From a virus, in the IMG/VR virus record IMGVR_UViG_3300048904_000279, positions 1-21,080 of that record: a stretch of 21,080 nt of DNA. The stretch is one strand, 5' to 3'. How positions within the stretch are numbered: the stretch's first letter is position 1; the number at the start of each line of letters is the position of its first letter. The notes under the pieces are model-generated. The model ran no database searches. It had not been told where the DNA came from and saw only the letters and a program-made list of their open reading frames with translations. Positions 13,042-19,218 of this stretch are shown here, one piece after another. The translations under genes and the position numbers were made by a program.

Positions 13042-13329
13042 ATGAACCAGCCACCCACCGGCTTTGAACGGCGCGCTGAACGGGACGAATGGAGACGCAT
13101 TCTCCTGTCCTGCGAGAACGCCGCCAACATCGTCGAAACCCGTCCGCTGGACGAGGCCAAACGCAAGTCCGTCGCGAAGCTCCTGCGGTGCATCATCGCC
13201 GCGTCGAGGCTCCAGTGCGACCAGCTTGACCTGATGGACCCGTTCGGGCAGGACCCGACCGAGACGCTGGACTTCGACACAGACCTCCGCATCATGCTCG
13301 ATGCGGATGAAGAAGGGAGCAACCCATGA
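13042..13329 (+). CDS. Small unknown helical protein
   Basis: This 95-residue protein has its ATG at 13042 behind AGGGAGGGA, one of the best ribosome binding sites here. It is charged and helical (ERRAERDEWRRILLSCENAAN, then KSVAKLLRCIIAASRLQ) with an acidic tail (DFDTDLRIMLDADEE). No known domain is recognised. It is first gene of the P7 unit, a chain of coupled small genes reaching to 15077. Confidence 0.65.
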   Translation: MNQPPTGFERRAERDEWRRILLSCENAANIVETRPLDEAKRKSVAKLLRCIIAASRLQCDQLDLMDPFGQDPTETLDFDTDLRIMLDADEEGSNP

Positions 13330-13481
13330 GATACACCGTCGAGTACCACCGCGACGGGCACCACGTAGCGACCCGGATGCACACCGACAGCTACGCCAAG
13401 GCCAAGGCCCACTATGACCGGTGCCTGGGCGACCACACCTGCTCGAACGTGACGTTCCTGGACCGGGGCGCATCCGAATGA
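13326..13481 (+). CDS. Very small unknown protein
   Basis: This 51-residue protein starts at the ATG of the ATGA at 13326. A strand MRYTVEYHRDGHHVATR is followed by a helix SYAKAKAHYDRCLGDH and a strand CSNVTFLDRG. This beta-alpha-beta pattern with many His is compact enough to fold. Its stop overlaps the next ATG (ATGA at 13478), the best evidence that it is translated. Confidence 0.6.
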   Translation: MRYTVEYHRDGHHVATRMHTDSYAKAKAHYDRCLGDHTCSNVTFLDRGASE

Positions 13482-13798
13482 CCGTCGTGGCCGGGATCGA
13501 AGACACCGGCGCAACGAACGAACCGATCCAGACATCCGTGCTCGTGCACCTGACCTGGGAACCGGCCCTGCAAATCTGGGTCGTGGACCCGTCGAACCTG
13601 GACGGCGCACCGCTGGACACGCCCCGGGACCGCATGTACCCCCCGTACTCGGTCCTGGGCGAGGCCGCACGGCGGGACTGGGACCGTGCCGAGGCCGCCC
13701 CGGTACCAACAGCCCACCACCTCGCTAGAATGATCCTGGCGGCCGCCCACAGCCCCGAGAGGGAGCCTGGGGACAGCTACCGGAAGTACCTGACGTGA
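13478..13798 (+). CDS. Small unknown protein
   Basis: The protein has 106 residues from the ATG at 13478, chosen for its ATGA overlap. The frame is open upstream from 13421 but that part is a shadow of the preceding gene. It is beta-rich at the start (SVLVHLTWEPALQIWVVDPSN), with a later helix (HHLARMILAAAHSPERE). GCTAGAATG near 13733 resembles a family -10, but no -35 or palindrome is seen. Function is unknown. Confidence 0.6.
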   Translation: MTVVAGIEDTGATNEPIQTSVLVHLTWEPALQIWVVDPSNLDGAPLDTPRDRMYPPYSVLGEAARRDWDRAEAAPVPTAHHLARMILAAAHSPEREPGDSYRKYLT

Positions 13799-13962
13799 AG
13801 AAACGCACGGCCGTCTGGTGCCCCGTCCACGACGAGGAACACCCCATCCCCGTAAAGGGGCAGTACACCGAACCCGCATTACCACCACAACCGAAAGACA
13901 ACCACCATGATGACAAACCGGCCGTTCGAGAACCTGCCCGAGCGCCTCGCCCAGACTGCTAG
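13795..13962 (+). CDS. Possible very small protein
   Basis: A GTG at 13795 overlaps the upstream stop and opens a 55-codon frame. The first part (KKRTAVWCPVHDEEHPIPVKG) looks protein-like, with a CPVH pair. The last 18 residues lie inside the next gene and have shadow composition. It is probably real, or was real and is now read out into its neighbour. Confidence 0.4.
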   Translation: MKKRTAVWCPVHDEEHPIPVKGQYTEPALPPQPKDNHHDDKPAVREPARAPRPDC

Positions 13963-14212
13963 CCTGCACCCCGAGACCGTGGCGAACGCCGCGATCCACG
14001 CCAAGGCGTTCAAGCCGAAGCGCAAGTACACGCGGAAGCCGAAGTACCCGCCGGTGCTGGACACCGCGGAGGCCCGTCTGCACGCCGAGGTCCTGGAGAC
14101 CGCGAAGAAACTCGCCGGAGGGGACATGCGCCGGGTGCAGTTCCTGCCGGACGGCTCAGCCATCGTCCACAACCACCCGTACCGGCCCGTGAAGCCGCAG
14201 GACAACCGGTGA
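13907..14212 (+). CDS. Small basic protein
   Basis: This 101-residue protein has its ATG at 13907 (a second ATG follows directly), behind GAAAGACAACC. It is highly basic in the middle (KAFKPKRKYTRKPKYPP, about residues 33-49), with helices on both sides (ARLHAEVLETAKKLAGG). Nucleic-acid binding is plausible from charge. It ends in a short strand with IVHNHPYRPV. Coupled by GTGA to the next gene. Confidence 0.65.
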   Translation: MMTNRPFENLPERLAQTASLHPETVANAAIHAKAFKPKRKYTRKPKYPPVLDTAEARLHAEVLETAKKLAGGDMRRVQFLPDGSAIVHNHPYRPVKPQDNR

Positions 14213-14343
14213 AGTACACCTACGACATCACCGACGAGGGCGGCAAGCTCATCGGTGTTCTCAAGACCAAGAGGCCACTGACCCCCATCCAGGAGGTCGC
14301 CATGGGCTATGCGTTCGCCGCGACCGGGATCGAGGAGGCATGA
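14209..14343 (+). CDS. Very small unknown protein
   Basis: This 44-residue protein has a GTG at 14209 overlapping the previous stop, and it ends in ATGA with the next gene. KYTYDITDEGGKLIGVLKTKRP forms a likely beta hairpin, and QEVAMGYAFAATGIEE a helix. Its translation is supported mainly by the double overlap. Function is unknown. Confidence 0.55.
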   Translation: MKYTYDITDEGGKLIGVLKTKRPLTPIQEVAMGYAFAATGIEEA

Positions 14344-14621
14344 GCGACAACCCGGCCATGGAGATGCTCGGGGCGCTCATGCTCGCGGCGAAGATACCGA
14401 CCCGCACGATCCTGCGGGCGCACGGCGGCGGCCTGCTCCTGGCCGAGTACACGCTCACGGAGGAGACCTTCACCCGCCTGCCGCAGATCACCGGGATGCA
14501 GGTCACCGCCCACTGGGACCCTGCCCGCTTCATGCAGGTCTACCGGGCCGAGCTGGAGTACATGACCCGCCCGCCGCTGGAACCGGTCCGATACATGATC
14601 GAAGGGGAACTCCATGATTGA
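14340..14621 (+). CDS. Small unknown protein
   Basis: This 93-residue protein has its ATG at 14340 (ATGA overlap). A helix MEMLGALMLAAKIPTRTILRAHGGG, too short and broken for a membrane span, is followed by LLLAEYTLTEETFTRLPQITG and an alpha/beta end. No family is recognised. It overlaps the Cys-rich gene by 8 bases. Confidence 0.65.
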   Translation: MSDNPAMEMLGALMLAAKIPTRTILRAHGGGLLLAEYTLTEETFTRLPQITGMQVTAHWDPARFMQVYRAELEYMTRPPLEPVRYMIEGELHD

Positions 14622-14904
14622 CCACGGAAGCAAATGCAACGGCCAGCCCTGCACCTGCGGGGCGAAGGCCTGCCACAACTGCGGGGACACGTCCCGGATC
14701 AAGGCCTCGGCCTCCCGGGCCGGTGTGACCCGGTACTTCTGCCACGACAATGACCGGTCCTGCTACAACGAACGCCGGGGCGCCTACTTCACGGACGAGA
14801 CACCGTGCAACGGGAACTGCCTGGGCGGGCACAGTGTGGTCATCGCTGACCTACTCTGCCCCCGGCACGGCCTCAAGGGCACGCACCCCGAGGAGGCCAT
14901 GTGA
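14614..14904 (+). CDS. Cys-rich zinc-binding microprotein
   Basis: This 96-residue protein has its ATG at 14614 behind GAAGGGGAA. It has ten Cys: 8, 13, 15, 20, 23, 43, 50, 65, 69 and 82, with several His (47% of all Cys are in the first 23 residues approximately). CTCG, CHNC and CLGGH fit two or three zinc sites. It is likely a compact zinc protein acting by binding RNA, DNA or a partner protein. No known family matched. Confidence 0.65.
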   Translation: MIDHGSKCNGQPCTCGAKACHNCGDTSRIKASASRAGVTRYFCHDNDRSCYNERRGAYFTDETPCNGNCLGGHSVVIADLLCPRHGLKGTHPEEAM

Positions 14905-15077
14905 AGCGCGAGACCGTCCGCCTGATGGACGACGACAGCACCGTCGGCGCGCTCAAGGCCCTGCTCGCGGACATCCCGGACAGCTACACGGTCGTGATCG
15001 AGCAGACCTACGACTGCGGCTTCGGCCCGTGCACGCAGATCACCATCGACGACAACGCCCACGAAGTGATCCTGTGA
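14901..15077 (+). CDS. Very small unknown protein
   Basis: This 58-residue protein has a GTG at 14901 overlapping the preceding stop. A helix TVGALKALLADIPDSY is followed by strands TVVIEQTYDCGFGPCTQITIDDNAHEVI in outline. Such a one-helix, two-strand unit is plausible as a small fold. It is the last gene of the P7 chain, and promoter P8 begins seven bases after its stop. Confidence 0.6.
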   Translation: MKRETVRLMDDDSTVGALKALLADIPDSYTVVIEQTYDCGFGPCTQITIDDNAHEVIL

Positions 15078-15083
15078 CCGCTA

Positions 15084-15112
15084 TTGTGCACTAAACCCCG
15101 GTTCGATACTAT
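15084..15112 (+). promoter_or_regulatory. Promoter P8, divergent family member
   Basis: TTGTGC (15084-15089), a 17-bp spacer and TACTAT (15107-15112) look like an ordinary sigma-70-type promoter. The spacer holds CTAAACCCCGGTTCG (15091-15105), a relative of the family palindrome (AACC-CC-GGTT core). Here the operator lies upstream of the -10 rather than on it. The ATG at 15149 is 36 bases further. Confidence 0.6.
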
Positions 15113-15148
15113 GGTTATGTACGTCACATCACACCACAGAGGACGGGC

Positions 15149-15343
15149 ATGGCCGATACCCAGCACCAGTACGACGTCAGTTTCTCCACTCCGCAGTTGG
15201 AACTGCAGGCCGAGCAGGTAGCACGCTCCATCCGGTTCAACAAGACCCAGATCGAGGTCCTGAACCGCCAAGTCCAGTACGACACCGACCACCTGATCGC
15301 CATCCACTCGGAACTGGCGCTCCGGGAGAAGGACACCCGATAA
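15149..15343 (+). CDS. Small coiled-coil-like protein
   Basis: This 64-residue protein has its ATG at 15149 behind AGAGGACGGGC. From about residue 17 it is one long helix with heptad spacing (LELQAEQVARSIRFNKTQIEVLNRQV, then LIAIHSELALREKD). It is likely a dimeric coiled coil. Function is unknown. It is first in the P8 unit. Confidence 0.65.
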   Translation: MADTQHQYDVSFSTPQLELQAEQVARSIRFNKTQIEVLNRQVQYDTDHLIAIHSELALREKDTR

Positions 15344-15360
15344 CCATGGAAAGGAACACC

Positions 15361-15396
15361 ATGTTCACAAGATCGGCGGTGATGGCCTTAGCATGA
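15361..15396 (+). CDS. Possible leader peptide
   Basis: AAGGAACACC directly before the ATG at 15361 is a good ribosome binding site for an 11-residue frame (MFTRSAVMALA) that ends in ATGA overlapping the start of the 15393 gene. That gene itself has no clear site of its own, so this frame could provide translational coupling. An in-frame ATG at 15346 also exists. Confidence 0.35.
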   Translation: MFTRSAVMALA

Positions 15397-15722
15397 CCAT
15401 CGAAGCCTCCCGCCCAACCACCTGGCCGCTCGTCAACGCGGCGGCCAGGCCCGACCCCCTCCCCGACCACGAACTGATCGCCCGCTCCATCAGACGCGGA
15501 GTCATCCACTCCATGCTCAGGATCAGGCGCCAGCTCATGACCGAAGGCGAGTGGTTCGACAGCACGATCCTCCCCATGGACTCGATCCAGCGGGAACTGA
15601 ACCTCGGCACGTACCGGGTCAACAACGACCTGGTCGCCCTCGTGACGCACGAGCACTCGATGCGGTGGATGGTCCGCCAGGTCCGCAAGGCGCAGGACGC
15701 CAGAGGGGACCGGCACAACTAA
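15393..15722 (+). CDS. Small unknown protein
   Basis: This 109-residue protein has its ATG at 15393, overlapping the mini frame. It is helical and Arg-rich (LIARSIRRGVIHSMLRIRRQLMTEGEWF), then MDSIQRELNLGTYRVNNDLVALV. That segment resembles a helix-turn-helix spacing, but the match is weak. The C-terminus MRWMVRQVRKAQDARGDRHN is basic. DNA or RNA binding is possible. Ends in TAATG with the next gene. Confidence 0.65.
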   Translation: MTIEASRPTTWPLVNAAARPDPLPDHELIARSIRRGVIHSMLRIRRQLMTEGEWFDSTILPMDSIQRELNLGTYRVNNDLVALVTHEHSMRWMVRQVRKAQDARGDRHN

Positions 15723-16024
15723 TGGCCTCTCAGGAACCTGACCATCTCTGCACGGTCTGCGGCGTCCCAGTCACTGCCGGGCGGCACCTCTGGCCACCCG
15801 ATGAACCGGTCCAGCCCGTCACCCCCTGCGCAGTCTGCGGCTCCGTGAAGAACACCGCATACTTCGTCGTCTACAACCGAACCTACTGTCGGCATCACTA
15901 TGCCGAGGCAAAGGCTTTCGTTGACGCGCAGATGATGCACAACCATGGGGAGGGCATTCTTTGGACCCGCAACTGCAAGGCCTGCCCTGACACCCCGCCA
16001 GAACCGCCCGGCCCGCTCCACTAA
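15722..16024 (+). CDS. Double zinc-ribbon-like protein
   Basis: This 100-residue protein has its ATG at 15722 (TAATG). CTVCGVPV (about residues 10-17) and CAVCGSVKN (about 37-45) are two CxxC knuckles. YCRHHYAEAK (about 57-66) gives Cys plus two His, and a last CKAC lies at about 87-90. This is enough for two zinc sites in a treble-clef or ribbon style. The role is unknown; it could be HNH-like by shape, but no HNH catalytic pattern is clear. Confidence 0.65.
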   Translation: MASQEPDHLCTVCGVPVTAGRHLWPPDEPVQPVTPCAVCGSVKNTAYFVVYNRTYCRHHYAEAKAFVDAQMMHNHGEGILWTRNCKACPDTPPEPPGPLH

Positions 16025-16099
16025 ACCCATGGGCTGTGCCCTGTATCGACCCCGCATAATCCACCTAACCGTAGTAAGACCTATTCGAAAGAGTAAGCC

Positions 16100-16381
16100 G
16101 TGAGAGCACACAGAGGCCATCCGACCCAGCTTGGCAACGGGCACCACGTAGCGCACTGTGAACCGACGCTGGCCCTGATGGAATCCATCGCTGAAACCCT
16201 ACCAGACGCGATCTTCTCGGCACGAAAGCAGGCTTACGATGCCTGCGCCGACGAAGCATACGCCCTCGGCCTGATCACTTGGGTGCAGGCCGAGGCCCTC
16301 AAAGCCTCCAGCCCCTACGCCCCGGTACCGCCGGGCTGGAACACCCCAGCGGCCCTCGTGGCGGGCCGGGAGGCATGGTGA
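16100..16381 (+). CDS. Small unknown protein
   Basis: This 93-residue protein has a GTG at 16100 behind GAAAGAGTAAGCC. It is helical in the middle (ALMESIAETLPDAIFSARKQAYDACADEAY, about residues 25-54) and has a Pro-rich end. Upstream, CTAACCGTAGTAAGAC (about 16063-16078) looks like a decayed family promoter, but no clear -35 is present. Overlaps the next gene (GTGA). Confidence 0.6.
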   Translation: MRAHRGHPTQLGNGHHVAHCEPTLALMESIAETLPDAIFSARKQAYDACADEAYALGLITWVQAEALKASSPYAPVPPGWNTPAALVAGREAW

Positions 16382-16707
16382 CACGGTCGCCGCGTCGGCC
16401 GCCGTACGCCAAGCTCAAGATCGACTATGACAAGGGCACCGTCATCAACGGCGTCTGCGTCTGGCTCGCGTGGGGTCTTTCGGTGGGCCGCGGGCACCGG
16501 CCCCCGGACGTCTGGCACGCCTCCCGTGACGGTGTTGCCGTCCCTGGCTGGTACGCCACGCAGGAAGCGGCCGTGTACGCCGCGACGCACCTGTCCAACA
16601 AGGACATCATCGAGAAGCTGGGCCACATCTACGACCCGAAGCGCGGGTGCCGTGCCGTGACCATGTGGGACGTGCGGGCCGTGCACAAGGCCTGGCGGAA
16701 CCAGTAG
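16378..16707 (+). CDS. Small unknown protein
   Basis: The protein has 109 residues from the GTG at 16378, chosen for its overlap; an upstream open extension is shadow. The N-terminus is basic (TRSPRRPPYAKLKIDYDKG), then strands GVCVWLAWGLSVGRG and AVPGWYATQEAAVYAA, and a basic end (VHKAWRNQ). No family is recognised. A GC-rich hairpin follows directly. Confidence 0.65.
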   Translation: MTRSPRRPPYAKLKIDYDKGTVINGVCVWLAWGLSVGRGHRPPDVWHASRDGVAVPGWYATQEAAVYAATHLSNKDIIEKLGHIYDPKRGCRAVTMWDVRAVHKAWRNQ

Positions 16708-16710
16708 CGC

Positions 16711-16734
16711 CGGGGGGCCGTAAAAAGCCCCCCG
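16711..16734 (+). terminator. Hairpin terminator
   Basis: CGGGGGGC (16711-16718) pairs perfectly with GCCCCCCG (16727-16734) around CGTAAAAA. No U-tract follows, but the stem is strong and lies between a stop and promoter P9, whose -35 begins seven bases later. Confidence 0.65.
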
Positions 16735-16740
16735 CTCTCG

Positions 16741-16770
16741 TAGACACCTATCACTAACGTCAGTTAGGAT
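16741..16770 (+). promoter_or_regulatory. Promoter P9 with operator variant
   Basis: TAGACA (16741-16746), an 18-bp spacer and TAGGAT (16765-16770) are present. The palindrome arms are CTAAC (16754-16758) and GTTAG (16763-16767) with GTCA between, so arms and spacing are conserved while the centre differs. It drives the membrane-protein cluster. Confidence 0.75.
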
Positions 16771-16819
16771 GATAGTAGCTCGAAAAATAAAACCACCACC
16801 ACAGTTAGGAACCAATGTC

Positions 16820-17035
16820 ATGTCTGTCGAGGAACTCACCGTACTGACCAACTTGGGCATCATCGCTGTAACCGTAGTCGCCACCGCCGTCACCGCAGTC
16901 GTGGCATGGCGTGAAGGCCACCGCCACGAGGAACACCAGACCGACGAGCTGGTCCACATCATCCACGAGGTCCTTGAGCAGGAAAAGCAGGCCGAATCCG
17001 ACCGGCACCAAGAGGCCGAGGACGCGAACAAGTGA
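16820..17035 (+). CDS. Small membrane protein with charged tail
   Basis: The protein has 71 residues from the ATG at 16820, 9 bases after TTAGGA. The longer in-frame opening at 16769 starts inside the promoter. One transmembrane helix lies at about residues 10-29 (NLGIIAVTVVATAVTAVVAW). A long, charged, His-rich helical tail follows (REGHRHEEHQ...LEQEKQAESDRHQ). An N-out, C-in single-span layout is likely. It resembles type III-like small holins or phage membrane scaffolds in shape only. First in the P9 unit. Confidence 0.65.
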   Translation: MSVEELTVLTNLGIIAVTVVATAVTAVVAWREGHRHEEHQTDELVHIIHEVLEQEKQAESDRHQEAEDANK

Positions 17036-17139
17036 CCACCGCCGAAATGCTCGCCGCCGCGGCCGGGGCCTACATGGCCCTGACCGGGCTGGCAGGCCTC
17101 CTCTTCACCCGCAACCACCACCCGAAGGACTCAAAGTGA
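17032..17139 (+). CDS. Tiny membrane protein
   Basis: This 35-residue protein has a GTG at 17032 overlapping the previous stop, and its own stop overlaps the next GTG. TTAEMLAAAAGAYMALTGLAGLLFTRNHH: residues about 5-24 are Ala/Leu/Gly-rich and long enough for one membrane helix, followed by a basic tail. Double overlap is the support for translation. Function is unknown. Confidence 0.55.
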   Translation: MTTAEMLAAAAGAYMALTGLAGLLFTRNHHPKDSK

Positions 17140-17312
17140 ACCCCTTCAACACGGCCTTCGCCGTCATGTGTCTTCTCTTCGCCCTGTACTCCCTGTTCAA
17201 CAGCTTGAGAGTCCTGTCCGGGAACGCTGTATACGCCTCCCGCCTGGACGCCCTGGGAGACGGCGTCGCCATCGTGGTCTTCACGACCCTCGGCGTTTGG
17301 CTCCTCTCATGA
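17136..17312 (+). CDS. Small two-span membrane protein
   Basis: This 58-residue protein has a GTG at 17136 overlapping the previous stop. Two hydrophobic segments are separated by a short polar turn: FAVMCLLFALYSLFNSL (about residues 8-24) and GVAIVVFTTLGVWLL (about 43-57). This size and hairpin layout fit a holin or antiholin, but many unrelated small proteins share it. Coupled to the next gene by ATGA. Confidence 0.6.
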   Translation: MNPFNTAFAVMCLLFALYSLFNSLRVLSGNAVYASRLDALGDGVAIVVFTTLGVWLLS

Positions 17313-17683
17313 GCACCTCACCGAACTACTGCCCCAACTGTGGTCATCAACTCGGCCTGACCAACCATCACCACGAAAGCGAGACACGCCCCACCATGAC
17401 CGACCCGACACCCCCGACCGAACCGGTGGTCTACATGACCCCCCGGCAGGTCAGGAAGGCACAGCGGGCCGCACGGCCCCGCCTGCCGCACAGCACCCAG
17501 CTCTGGATGCGCTTCTACATGATGGGAGGCACCTCGGCCCTGTTGCTGGCACTCTTCGTCAACCCGGGCTTCACCGGTGTCGCCATCGGCCTGCTCGTCA
17601 TGATGCTCGTGCACGGCGTGACCGTCACGGCACGGATGACGTACAAGGCCAACATGGAAGGCCACGGGAGGCGGCACGCATGA
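17309..17683 (+). CDS. Zinc-ribbon plus two-span membrane protein
   Basis: This 124-residue protein has its ATG at 17309 (ATGA). YCPNCGHQLG at residues 7-16 is a zinc-ribbon start, with later His residues at 22-24. After a polar Pro/Thr region come two membrane helices: GGTSALLLALFVNPG (about 75-89) and TGVAIGLLVMMLVHGVTVT (about 91-109). An internal in-frame ATG at 17396 would give a form without the zinc part. It could sense or recruit a partner at the membrane; function is unknown. Confidence 0.6.
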   Translation: MSTSPNYCPNCGHQLGLTNHHHESETRPTMTDPTPPTEPVVYMTPRQVRKAQRAARPRLPHSTQLWMRFYMMGGTSALLLALFVNPGFTGVAIGLLVMMLVHGVTVTARMTYKANMEGHGRRHA

Positions 17684-17850
17684 GACTCCTGCTCGGATAC
17701 GCCGCCTACTTCGCGGGCATCGCCATGATCATCGGCGCGATCTTCATCCCCTACGACGGACCCTGGGTCGCCGTGATGATCCTCGGGGCGCTGGTCTCCT
17801 GCACCCCCCTGGCCCTGGCCCTGCGCACCATGTGGCGTGAGTCGGCATGA
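17680..17850 (+). CDS. Small two-span membrane protein
   Basis: This 56-residue protein has its ATG at 17680 overlapping the previous stop. Two hydrophobic helices: LLLGYAAYFAGIAMIIGAIFI (about 3-23) and WVAVMILGALVSCTPLALAL (about 29-48), with a PYDGP turn. It is another holin-sized hairpin. Coupled to the next gene by ATGA. Confidence 0.65.
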   Translation: MRLLLGYAAYFAGIAMIIGAIFIPYDGPWVAVMILGALVSCTPLALALRTMWRESA

Positions 17851-18023
17851 CCCCCCTTGACGGCTTCGACCAGGACAGAGCCTGGGAGGCCATCATCGAC
17901 GGGAACCCGAACGGCCCCATCTTCGCCACCGAGGCTGGGGCCGAACGGTACCGCGACCTGGTGAAGGAACGCGGCAAGCAGTGCGAAGTGTTCATCATCC
18001 CCCTCTGGAAGGAAGCATCATGA
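17847..18023 (+). CDS. Very small soluble protein
   Basis: This 58-residue protein has its ATG at 17847 (ATGA overlap) and its stop overlaps the next start. TPLDGFDQDRAWEAIIDGNPNGP is followed by a helix AGAERYRDLVKERGKQ and a strand CEVFIIPLW. This alpha/beta layout suggests a small soluble fold of unknown role between membrane proteins. Confidence 0.6.
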   Translation: MTPLDGFDQDRAWEAIIDGNPNGPIFATEAGAERYRDLVKERGKQCEVFIIPLWKEAS

Positions 18024-18268
18024 CCCAGTCCCAGCAAGCACTCCGGGAACAGCGGCACCGGGACGGCATCGTCTCCCAGCTCGACCAGTTCCTGGACACC
18101 CCGCACCCGCTCGCGAAGCGCGAGTTCATGGCCAAGGCCCTGGGCATCAGCACCCGCGGCCTGGAGGCCCTGATCAGCGGCTCCTCCTCACCGGACCCCC
18201 GGCAGGCCCTGCACTCCCGGGTCGCCCTGAACCTGTATATGGCCGGGGCCGGGAAGCGGGCGCGGTAG
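18020..18268 (+). CDS. Putative helix-turn-helix protein
   Basis: This 82-residue protein has its ATG at 18020 (ATGA). KREFMAKALGISTRGLEALISGSS (about residues 33-56) has the spacing of a helix-turn-helix: helix, Gly turn, then recognition helix. Helices on both sides fit a lambda-Cro/C1-type domain. It could regulate phage genes. Binding to the window's recurrent palindrome is possible but entirely untested, and helix-turn-helix calls by eye are often wrong. Confidence 0.55.
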   Translation: MTQSQQALREQRHRDGIVSQLDQFLDTPHPLAKREFMAKALGISTRGLEALISGSSSPDPRQALHSRVALNLYMAGAGKRAR

Positions 18269-18270
18269 CC

Positions 18271-18456
18271 GTGGACAGACACGCTTTCTGGGTCGGCCTG
18301 CTGACCATCTTCTCGGTGTTGTGCTGGCTCGTCGGGATCGTCCTGTTCGGGTTCCTGCAACTGCCGTCCGCGTGCTGGATGTTCATCGGCGCGGGCCTGT
18401 GCCTGGCCTACCCGGTCAAGATCGCCCTGACCGCGTACGAGGACGAGCATGAGTGA
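18271..18456 (+). CDS. Small two-span membrane protein
   Basis: The protein has 61 residues from the GTG at 18271. Two hydrophobic segments: FWVGLLTIFSVLCWLVGIVLFGFL (about 6-29) and ACWMFIGAGLCLAYPVKIAL (about 34-53), then an acidic tail (YEDEHE). It is the last of six membrane-type genes in this cluster. Its 3' end overlaps the next gene by 8 bases. Confidence 0.65.
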   Translation: MDRHAFWVGLLTIFSVLCWLVGIVLFGFLQLPSACWMFIGAGLCLAYPVKIALTAYEDEHE

Positions 18457-18640
18457 CGACGACCTGCTCCTGATCGAGCAGGAGATGAGCTACACCTCGT
18501 ACTCCATGGCCTGCAAGGACGCGACCGTGTCACCGAACGGTGACTTGCGCCAGTGCAGGAGAGCGCACAACCATCACGGCCCGCACGTCTCCGGGTACTC
18601 GGCTTCCAAGGCCCAGCTGATGTGGAACCAGGAACCATGA
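18449..18640 (+). CDS. Small Cys/His protein, paralogue A
   Basis: This 63-residue protein has its ATG at 18449. An acidic N-terminal helix (MSDDDLLLIEQEMSY) leads to ACKDA and then CRRAHNHHGPHVSG (about residues 36-49). The end is QLMWNQEP. The same plan is found in the gene at 18794: SDxDLxLxEEE, a Cys-Lys, C-x-R-A-x-x-H-x-G-x-HVSG and a final QLxW. A zinc site from two Cys and two or more His is possible. Confidence 0.65.
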   Translation: MSDDDLLLIEQEMSYTSYSMACKDATVSPNGDLRQCRRAHNHHGPHVSGYSASKAQLMWNQEP

Positions 18641-18813
18641 GCGACCCGCTGTACCTGTCCCCGGACTGCCGGGGCGTGGACCACTCCAAATGCGTCGGCT
18701 GTGCCTGGAACACCGTTACCGACGAACTCGTCACCTGCGGCTGTGACTGCGGGTGCTACTACCGAAATTGGGAACAAGGGGAAGGGAACCACCATGAGCG
18801 ACCCGCTGATTAG
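18637..18813 (+). CDS. Cys-rich microprotein
   Basis: This 58-residue protein has its ATG at 18637 (ATGA overlap). CRGVDHSKCVGCAW and TCGCDCGCYY give seven or more Cys within 40 residues, suggesting one or two metal sites. The first five residues MSDPL and the surrounding bases (ACCATGAGCGACCCGCTG) are repeated exactly at the start of the next gene, a sign of duplication or gene conversion. Overlaps that gene by 20 bases. Confidence 0.6.
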   Translation: MSDPLYLSPDCRGVDHSKCVGCAWNTVTDELVTCGCDCGCYYRNWEQGEGNHHERPAD

Positions 18814-19015
18814 CGACGAGGACCTCGACCTGGCCGAGGAGGAAGCCCGGTACATTGCGCACTGGAACTCCTGCAAGGCCCCGGCCCCCGGGTTCCACAC
18901 CCCCGGCAAGTACCAGGCACGCCGGTGCCACCGGGCGTCCGGGCATACCGGGGCGCACGTCTCCGGCACCCGCCGGAACAACGACCAGCTCGTCTGGCCC
19001 GGCGACGACGAATGA
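18794..19015 (+). CDS. Small Cys/His protein, paralogue B
   Basis: This 73-residue protein has its ATG at 18794 behind AAGGGGAAGGGAACC. It is a paralogue of the 18449 gene: SDEDLDLAEEEARY, SCKAP, CHRASGHTGAHVSG and QLVWP. The match spans the whole chain with a short insertion in the middle. Function is unknown, but keeping both copies suggests distinct roles or partners. Confidence 0.7.
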   Translation: MSDPLISDEDLDLAEEEARYIAHWNSCKAPAPGFHTPGKYQARRCHRASGHTGAHVSGTRRNNDQLVWPGDDE

Positions 19016-19218
19016 GCAAGCACCGCGTCGCCAAGGTGCCCGGGAAGAACCCCGCGTTCGCCCCGGGCTGGCGGGACTGGAAGGCGCAGAACTGCGGCCG
19101 GTATGACATGGAACTGCAGTTCCCGACCTGGGCCGAGGCCATGGAAGTGGCGCTCATGTCCGACGAGGACCTGGACACCATGATCGCGGCCGACTTTGCC
19201 TCGGATGGTGGCTGGTGA
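19012..19218 (+). CDS. Small unknown protein
   Basis: This 68-residue protein has its ATG at 19012 overlapping the paralogue B stop. The N-terminus is basic (MSKHRVAKVPGKNPAFAPGWRDWK). The second part is acidic and helical (WAEAMEVALMSDEDLDTMIAADF). SDEDLD echoes the paralogue pair, but the rest differs. Coupled to the next gene by GTGA. Function is unknown. Confidence 0.65.
   Translation: MSKHRVAKVPGKNPAFAPGWRDWKAQNCGRYDMELQFPTWAEAMEVALMSDEDLDTMIAADFASDGGW

Noticed and set aside
12085-13709. Two long minus-strand open frames over the peptidase and following genes
   Set aside because: Both lie antisense to coupled + strand genes with clear protein signatures; their composition (Arg/Gly/Ala/Pro) is typical of GC-rich antisense.
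13721-13745. GCTAGAATG as a further promoter
   Set aside because: A TAGAAT is present inside a coding sequence, but no -35-like hexamer lies 17-18 bases upstream and no palindrome is present.
16040-16085. CTAACCGTAGTAAGAC as an eleventh promoter
   Set aside because: Only the left arm resembles the family. The -10 and -35 are too weak to list, though a decayed copy is possible.
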